Positions 59,130 through 64,000 of a stretch of DNA of 64,000 bases are shown here, piece by piece; within the stretch, counting starts at the first letter, position 1; each line of letters begins with the position of its first letter. The position numbers were made by a program, and so were the translations under genes. This stretch comes from Deltaproteobacteria bacterium (lineage in GTDB: Bacteria; Desulfobacterota; Binatia; HRBIN30; JACQVA1). The stretch covers positions 1-64,000 of the forward strand of contig JACQVA010000006.1 of NCBI GenBank assembly GCA_016210005.1, in the 5' to 3' direction. Under the pieces are notes generated by a model that saw nothing but the letters and a program-made list of their open reading frames with translations, was not told the origin of the DNA and ran no database searches.

Positions 59130-59146
59130 AGCTTGTCAGACAAGCT
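59130..59146. promoter_or_regulatory. Perfect 17-bp palindrome over the start region of the plus-strand radical SAM gene
   Basis: AGCTTGTC, a central A, and GACAAGCT form an 8+1+8 palindrome ending three bases before ATG 59150. The core TTGTCAGACAA is the same operator class as the three TGGTCWGACCA sites. As RNA it could also fold into a hairpin that hides the start codon region; no Shine-Dalgarno is seen next to the ATG. Confidence 0.7.
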
Positions 59147-59149
59147 GCC

Positions 59150-60481
59150 ATGACAAACACAAACGGACAGAACGGCAATGGGACGGGGCTGTTCGCGCAG
59201 TTGTGCGAGCGCTACCCCAAGATACCGCGCACCATCGTCTTGAAGACCGACCTGCTGACGCGCGGGCTCAACTACTGCGACGACCTCAAGCGGGTCGGGC
59301 CGGACGGGCTCTCCGACACGGTGCGGGGCTTCAAGTTCCACCACGACATCGTGGCTGACGACGAGGCCGGCAGCCCGGCGCAACTGCCGTGGAGTTTCGC
59401 TTTCAATGACGAAACCCACGTCAAGGTCATCATCGACCTGGAGAGCCCGTACACCATCCGCGTCTCGCCCGAGGGTCGCTTCTTCTTGCACTGCGGCGAC
59501 CAGCCGCTGGAAGAGGTGTTCTTCCCGCGCAAGTCGTCGTGGCTCGGCCGCCAGCTCAGCGACGGCACGCCGATCACGGCGGTGCTCTTCGAGGTCGGCC
59601 CCTGCCACGCCACTGGGATCGTGCCGCTGGACTACTGCGAGTACTTCCGCAACGGCGAGCAGTGCCGGTATTGCGACTGGAACACGACCTTCGAGTTGGC
59701 CAAGGCGGCGGGCTTTCGCACCAAGGTGTCCGCCGATACTGCGCAGCTGGTCGAGGCTTTTGAGATCGCCTTCGGCGGCGCGGACGCGGCAGCTTGCGAG
59801 CATGCCCACATCATCGTCGCCGGCGCCTTGTGGAATCGCAACAAGGAGCTGGAGATCTACATGCGCACGATCGAGGCCCTGCGCAGCACCCCCGCCGGGC
59901 AGCGCGCCTCGTTCCTGCTCGGCACCCAGGTGCTCGACCCGGCCGATGCCCGCCGTGCCAAAGATGCCGGCTTCTGCTGGGCCACCTGGAACATCGAGAT
60001 TTGGAACCCCAAGCTCTTCGATACCGTGTGCCCGGGCAAAGCTCGCACTGTCGGCTACGAGAAGTGGAAGGATCTGCTGCTCGAAGGCGTCAACGTGTTC
60101 GGCAACGGTTACTTGAGCACGAACTTCGTGGTCGGCCCCGAAGTGGCCATTCCCGACGGCTTCAAGAGCTACGAGGAGGGCCTGGCCTCGGTAGTCGAAG
60201 GCTTCGAGTGGTGTCTGCAGCACGGCATCCTCCCCTTCTACCAGTTCTGGCGCTGCTCGCCCGGCTCGATGTTCTCCGACATGGAGCTGCCGGCGGTGCC
60301 GACCGAGTACTACCTCCAGGTCAGCCTCGAGCATCACAAGCTGATGGAGAAATACAACTTCTACCAGCTCACCGATCCGCGCAAGCGGGCCTCCTGCCAC
60401 AAGTGCGGCATTTTCTACAATTCGTACGACTATGCACGCCTGATCGACCCGCTTGAAGGGCCGCGCTGGTTCGAGTGGTGA
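59150..60481 (+). CDS. Radical SAM-like protein with C-x8-C-x2-C motif (paralogue of 57795-59039)
   Basis: 443 aa. The motif is Cys163-x8-Cys172-x2-Cys175 (CEYFRNGEQCRYC). It shares with its divergent neighbour the segments LESPYTIRV / DHHSPYEIQ, IEIWNPKLFDTVCPGKAR, GNGYLSTNFVVGPEVA and PTEYYLQVSLEHHKLME. It has an additional C-terminal pair Cys416-x2-Cys419 (SCHKCGIFYNSYDYARL) missing from the other, possibly an auxiliary metal or cluster site. First gene of the plus-strand arm, 10 bases before the enoate reductase gene. A heterodimer with its paralogue is plausible. Reaction unknown. Confidence 0.78.
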   Translation: MTNTNGQNGNGTGLFAQLCERYPKIPRTIVLKTDLLTRGLNYCDDLKRVGPDGLSDTVRGFKFHHDIVADDEAGSPAQLPWSFAFNDETHVKVIIDLESPYTIRVSPEGRFFLHCGDQPLEEVFFPRKSSWLGRQLSDGTPITAVLFEVGPCHATGIVPLDYCEYFRNGEQCRYCDWNTTFELAKAAGFRTKVSADTAQLVEAFEIAFGGADAAACEHAHIIVAGALWNRNKELEIYMRTIEALRSTPAGQRASFLLGTQVLDPADARRAKDAGFCWATWNIEIWNPKLFDTVCPGKARTVGYEKWKDLLLEGVNVFGNGYLSTNFVVGPEVAIPDGFKSYEEGLASVVEGFEWCLQHGILPFYQFWRCSPGSMFSDMELPAVPTEYYLQVSLEHHKLMEKYNFYQLTDPRKRASCHKCGIFYNSYDYARLIDPLEGPRWFEW

Positions 60482-60491
60482 GGAGCGCAGC

Positions 60492-62441
60492 GTGGCGACC
60501 CTGGCCGACCCGATCCGAATCGGGGAAAAGCTCAAACTCAAGAACCGTTTTGCCACCGCCCCGATGTACCGCTGCTTCGGGGTCGATGACGGCTTCGTCC
60601 GGCAGGAATACATCGACAGCTACGCCGCCGAAGCCCGTGGCGGCCCGGGCTTGGTCTGCGTAGCCAATACCGCGGTGAGCGCCTCCGGCGTCGCCTTTCG
60701 CCGCCTCACCCGCATCGACGACGACAAATACGTGGCCGGGCTCGCCGATGTCGCCAACGCGATCCATCTGGCCGATGCCAAGGCGGCGATTCAGCTCTTC
60801 CACGGCGGCATGATCTGCCGGCCCGAGTACATCGGCGGGCAACCCCCGGTTACGCCCTCGGTGTTGCCGTTGCTTGGCGGCGCCAAGACCCGCGCGCTCA
60901 GCGACGCCGAAATCGAACAGATCATCGAAGACTTCGGCCAAGGCGCCCGCCGCGCCGCCGAGGCCGGCTACGACGCCGTCAACGTCCACGCCTGCCACGG
61001 CGGGCTGGTGCACGAGTTCATGTCCCCGCTCTACAACAAGCGCGAGGACAAGTGGGGGATGGACCGCACGCTGTTTGCCCGCCGCGTCATCCAGTCCATC
61101 CGCGAACACACCGACGCCGACTTCCCCATCGTTTGGCGCTTCAGCGCCGAGGAGTACAACGGCGTCGACGGCTACGACTTCGATTACGCACTGAACACGC
61201 TGGTGCCGGCGTTCCTCAAGGCCGGGGTGGACTGCCTCGACGTGTCTACCGGTTCGGTCATGAACGTCGTTGCCCTCGCCCACCTCGATCCGCCAGTCTA
61301 CTTCAAGCCGGGCATCTTGGTGGACTATGCCGCCGCGGTGAAGCAACGGTACCCGAACGTGCCGGTGATGACCGTCGGCAAGCTCAACGAGCCGCGCGCC
61401 ACCGATGACATCATTAGCAGCGGCAAGGCCGACCTGATCGCGCTCGGACGCCAGGTGATCGCCGATCCCGACTACCCCCGCAAGGTACTGGCGCGGCAGC
61501 ACGACGACATCCGCCGTTGCATGTCGTGCAACTGGTGCCTGCTGACCGCTTTCTGGCAGATGCAGTCGGTGAAGTGCGCGGTCAACCCCGGCTACGGCAA
61601 AGAGCGCGACTATTACGAAATCCGCAAAGCCGCTCGGCCCAAGCGCATCATCGTTGCCGGCGGCGGGCCGGCGGGGATGGAGTTCGCGCGGGTGGCCGTG
61701 CAGCGCGGCCATGAGGTGGTGCTGTACGAGAAGCAGGACCGCCTCGGCGGCCTGGTGAATCTTGCCTCCTCATTCCCGCACTTGCGCACGCGTGATCTGC
61801 GCAATGTGGTCATCTACCTGCGCGGCCAGCTGGAGAAGCTCGGCGTGCCGGTGATTCTCGGCCAGGAAGTCACCCCCGCCCTGATCGAGAAGGAGAAGCC
61901 CGACGTGCTGATCGTGGCCACGGGGTCGCAGCCCAATTGGCCGAACATCCCCGGCGTACTCAATCCGATGGTGGTGCACTACGAGGAATACTTGCGCGGC
62001 AACGCCACCATCGGCGAGCGGGTGGTGGTGGTCGGCGGCGTCGAAGGCGCGGAGGTCGCCGTCAGCCTGGCGTTGCAGGGCAAGGAGGTCTACCTGATCG
62101 AGAAGAGCGGCAACGTCACCAAGGGCCCGTACCTGCTCGATCCGGTGCGCTGCCAGATGCTGGTTGACGAATACATTCCCAAGACCGGCGTGAAGCTGCG
62201 CCTGCATCAGAAGGTGGTGGAGATCGGCAACGGCCGCGTCGTCACCCTCGATCGCGATGGGCGGCAGGAGATGTACTCGGCCGATTCGGTGGTGGTGACC
62301 TGCGGGCGGCTGCCCAACGAGCTGCTCAAGGAAGCCTTGGAGCACAAGGTGCCCGAGCTTTACGCCATCGGCGACTGCCGCCAACCGCGCTCGATCGGCT
62401 GGGCCACGCACGAGGCGGCGCACTGGGCGCGATACGTGTGA
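60492..62441 (+). CDS. FAD/FMN/4Fe-4S enoate reductase, 2,4-dienoyl-CoA reductase / BaiCD type
   Basis: About 649 aa from GTG 60492, with AGGAG six bases upstream. Residues 1-330 are an old yellow enzyme barrel (LKLKNRFATAPMYRC, QLFHGGMICR, VNVHACHGGLVHEFMSPLYNKREDKWG in part, DLIALGRQVIADPDYPRK). The Fe-S motif is C-x2-C-x2-C-x12-C (CMSCNWC...KCAVNP), shifted by one residue from the FadH C-x2-C-x3-C-x11-C form. The C-terminal part binds FAD and NAD(P) (IIVAGGGPAGMEFARVA, VVVVGGVEGAEVA). At the Tyr166 site of E. coli FadH (HGY) it has Gly (HGG). It reduces conjugated acyl-CoA or enone double bonds; the changes hint at a special substrate. Confidence 0.9.
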   Translation: MATLADPIRIGEKLKLKNRFATAPMYRCFGVDDGFVRQEYIDSYAAEARGGPGLVCVANTAVSASGVAFRRLTRIDDDKYVAGLADVANAIHLADAKAAIQLFHGGMICRPEYIGGQPPVTPSVLPLLGGAKTRALSDAEIEQIIEDFGQGARRAAEAGYDAVNVHACHGGLVHEFMSPLYNKREDKWGMDRTLFARRVIQSIREHTDADFPIVWRFSAEEYNGVDGYDFDYALNTLVPAFLKAGVDCLDVSTGSVMNVVALAHLDPPVYFKPGILVDYAAAVKQRYPNVPVMTVGKLNEPRATDDIISSGKADLIALGRQVIADPDYPRKVLARQHDDIRRCMSCNWCLLTAFWQMQSVKCAVNPGYGKERDYYEIRKAARPKRIIVAGGGPAGMEFARVAVQRGHEVVLYEKQDRLGGLVNLASSFPHLRTRDLRNVVIYLRGQLEKLGVPVILGQEVTPALIEKEKPDVLIVATGSQPNWPNIPGVLNPMVVHYEEYLRGNATIGERVVVVGGVEGAEVAVSLALQGKEVYLIEKSGNVTKGPYLLDPVRCQMLVDEYIPKTGVKLRLHQKVVEIGNGRVVTLDRDGRQEMYSADSVVVTCGRLPNELLKEALEHKVPELYAIGDCRQPRSIGWATHEAAHWARYV

Positions 62442-62444
62442 GTT

Positions 62445-62708
62445 ATGGCACGCAGCGATTTCGTTTTCGGCGAGAAAGTTCACTTCAGCTTCAGCAACCA
62501 CGTCGCTCACTTCGCGGTGAAGAAGATGAAGCGCGATCGCGGCGCCACCCGCGATTTCGGCAAAATCGTCTGGCAGGTTACTCAGGCAGACGTCCCCGGC
62601 TCCGCCTTGAAGGTCGGCGACGTGCTGCCGACGCGGCGCGTGTTCTACATCGCCAAGGACATCGACCCGCGCGCGGCCCACGCCTTCGACATGGAGAACC
62701 AGCAGTGA
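62445..62708 (+). CDS. Small 87-aa protein of unknown function
   Basis: 87 aa, starting four bases after the enoate reductase stop. It opens ARSDFVFGEKVHFSFSNHVA and has DFGKIVWQVTQADVPGSALKVG and VFYIAKDIDPRAAHAFD; beta-rich, with several His and basic Lys/Arg near residues 25-35 (KKMKRDRG). No Cys, no signal peptide. Its TGA overlaps the GTG of the ligase gene (GTGA), so it is a real, coupled member of the operon. Perhaps an accessory subunit or a small OB/SH3-like carrier; no family recognised. Confidence 0.65.
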   Translation: MARSDFVFGEKVHFSFSNHVAHFAVKKMKRDRGATRDFGKIVWQVTQADVPGSALKVGDVLPTRRVFYIAKDIDPRAAHAFDMENQQ

Positions 62709-64000
62709 GTTCGGCCACCGCGCCCGCCTGGTACGCGGTTACCAACAAGACGTGGGGCACGGTGCTCGACGACAGCGCCAAGCGCTGGCCCGAGCGCGAG
62801 GCGGTGGTCTACGGCGACGAGCGCATCACTTACCACCAGCTGCGCGAGCGCGTTGACCGCTTGGCCTCGGGCTTGCTGCGGCTGGGTGTGGCCAAGGGCG
62901 ATCGGGTGGCGCTGTGGATGACCAACTGCCCGCAGTGGCTCACGGCGCAGTTCGCCGCCTATAAAATCGGCGCCATCCTGGTGCCCGTGTACACCCGTTT
63001 CAAGGAAGAGGAGACCCGCTACGCCCTGGCCCAGTCGCAAAGCAGCACGCTGATCTTCAACGACGAGTTCCTCGGCAAGATCGATTCGCTGGCAATGCTG
63101 CGCGCGATTTGCCCCGAGCTCGACAACGCGCGTCCGGGCGAGCTGGCAGCGGCAGCGCTGCCGCAGCTGCGCCGGGTGATCTGCTTGAGCCGGCGCGCCC
63201 ACGACAACCTCATCAGCTACGAGGCGGTAGCTGCGGGCGAGCGCAATTGGCTGTCGAAGCTGGCCTGGGCACAAGCCGCGGTCGACCCCTTCGACGTCAT
63301 GAACATGGTCTACACCTCGGGCACCACCGGCTTCCCCAAGGGCGGCTTGTCGCTGCATCGCAACAACTTGGCCAGCATCTACAACACCACCGCCCGCATG
63401 GGGCTGAACGAGCACCACCGCTGCCTGCTCAACCTACCGCTGTTCAGCAACTTCGGCTGCATGTTCGTCGCCGCCCTGTCGTTCCTGCGCGGCGCCGCCG
63501 TGGTGCTGCAGGAGACCTTCGATCCCGTGGCCGCGTTCAAGACCATCGCCGAGGAACGTATCACCCACCTTTACGGCTCGCCGGCGTACTATATCGGCTA
63601 TCTCGACGAACCCCGGCGCAAGCAATTCGACCTGAGCTCGCTACGCGGCGGCATCGTCGGCGGCTCACCGTTGCCGAGTGCGACCATGGATGCCATCGCT
63701 GGCGATCTCGGCTGCGCCGAAATCTTGAACGTGTTCGGACTCAGCGAGTGCGGCGGCATCGCGACCACGACCAAGATCGATGATCCGGCCGAGCTCAAGC
63801 GCACCACCGTCGGTACCCCGTTGCCCAACGCGCGGGTGAAGATCGTCGATCCGCGCACTGGCAAGGACGCCGCACCGGGCGAGCAGGGCGAGATCTGCCT
63901 CGGTGATGCGCTCAAAGGCTCTTGTGTCGGCCAGGGCTACTACAACATGCCGGAGAAGACCCGCGAGGCGATCGACCCCGACGGCTGGTTCCACACCGGC
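62705..64000 (+). CDS. Acyl-CoA synthetase (AMP-binding ligase), 3' end outside window
   Basis: 432 codons are visible, from GTG 62705 (overlapping the previous stop by four bases) to the window end without a stop. ANL motifs: YGDERITYHQLRERVDRLASGL at the start (in part), the phosphate loop MVYTSGTTGFPKGG, YGSPAYYIGYL, FGLSECGGIATT and the start of the hinge region at GWFHTG. The catalytic C-terminal lobe is beyond the window. A second ligase next to the enoate reductase and radical SAM genes indicates that this arm also handles a CoA-activated acid. Confidence 0.9.
   Translation, partial: MSSATAPAWYAVTNKTWGTVLDDSAKRWPEREAVVYGDERITYHQLRERVDRLASGLLRLGVAKGDRVALWMTNCPQWLTAQFAAYKIGAILVPVYTRFKEEETRYALAQSQSSTLIFNDEFLGKIDSLAMLRAICPELDNARPGELAAAALPQLRRVICLSRRAHDNLISYEAVAAGERNWLSKLAWAQAAVDPFDVMNMVYTSGTTGFPKGGLSLHRNNLASIYNTTARMGLNEHHRCLLNLPLFSNFGCMFVAALSFLRGAAVVLQETFDPVAAFKTIAEERITHLYGSPAYYIGYLDEPRRKQFDLSSLRGGIVGGSPLPSATMDAIAGDLGCAEILNVFGLSECGGIATTTKIDDPAELKRTTVGTPLPNARVKIVDPRTGKDAAPGEQGEICLGDALKGSCVGQGYYNMPEKTREAIDPDGWFHTG

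Noticed and set aside
59060..61712. 517- and 447-codon minus-strand frames opposite the radical SAM and enoate reductase genes
   Set aside because: Antisense shadows with no motif. One spans the divergent promoter region.

Overview
This window is high-GC bacterial DNA with tightly packed genes. Overlapping stop/start codons (ATGA, GTGA, TGATG) are common. I see no rRNA, tRNA, CRISPR array, transposase or phage gene, and no gene-free stretch longer than 300 bases. The gene mix suggests an uncultured lineage near Desulfobacterota / Candidatus Binatota: secreted Cys-rich repeat proteins with Thr/Pro linkers, F420-linked enzymes, an aldehyde:ferredoxin oxidoreductase, many acyl-CoA and SDR enzymes, and a DMSO-reductase-family enzyme. 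That placement is inference only.

Layout. 1-2390 (+): the 3' part of a large secreted repeat protein. 2613-6575 (-): SDR, ABM monooxygenase, a small exported protein, an F420:NADP oxidoreductase and an exported repeat protein. 6814-20390 (+): a housekeeping block of mutS, an AMIN-type amidase, glnD, xerD, an LLM flavin oxidoreductase, an M50 protease, trpS, scpA, scpB, an RluB-type pseudouridine synthase and an enoyl-CoA hydratase. scpA/scpB/rluB overlap unusually deeply. 20403-25344: a beta-helix exported protein, a MEMO-family protein and an RlmC/D-type rRNA methyltransferase. 25503-37123 (-): a seven-gene redox operon. Its transcription order is LUD/Fe-S/CCG protein, polyferredoxin, AOR, nitronate monooxygenase, PPOx-fold protein, a tandem CaiB fusion, and a Tat-exported class II molybdoenzyme. 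37285-41135 (-): hyuB/hyuA. 41410-45727: a TPR protein (+), then LLM oxidoreductase, alpha/beta hydrolase and B12-binding radical SAM protein (-). 45914-53369 (-): two SDRs, transketolase, an unknown protein, a bifunctional aldolase/SDR and an LsrF-like thiolase. 53455-54003 (-): apt. 54031-64000: a divergent acyl-CoA locus of paired acyl-CoA dehydrogenases, an acyl-CoA ligase and a radical SAM protein (-), facing a paralogous radical SAM protein, an old-yellow-enzyme/2,4-dienoyl-CoA reductase, an 87-aa protein and a second ligase cut by the window end (+).

Most interesting. (1) The divergent locus at 54-64 kb is built around two paralogous radical SAM proteins with an unusual C-x8-C-x2-C motif. 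(2) Its two back-to-back promoters and the hyuA promoter share one architecture: a TTGAC(A/C/T) -35 box, an 18-bp spacer, and a TNGTCWGACNA palindrome at the -10/start region. This suggests one GntR(FadR-type) regulon linking loci 18 kb apart. (3) Several enzymes are paired or fused with one partner missing its catalytic residue: the two acyl-CoA dehydrogenases, and the tandem CaiB transferase with Arg169 in half 1 and Asp567 in half 2. (4) The AOR / polyferredoxin / LUD-CCG operon ends in a class II molybdoenzyme catalytic subunit with no electron-transfer subunits beside it.
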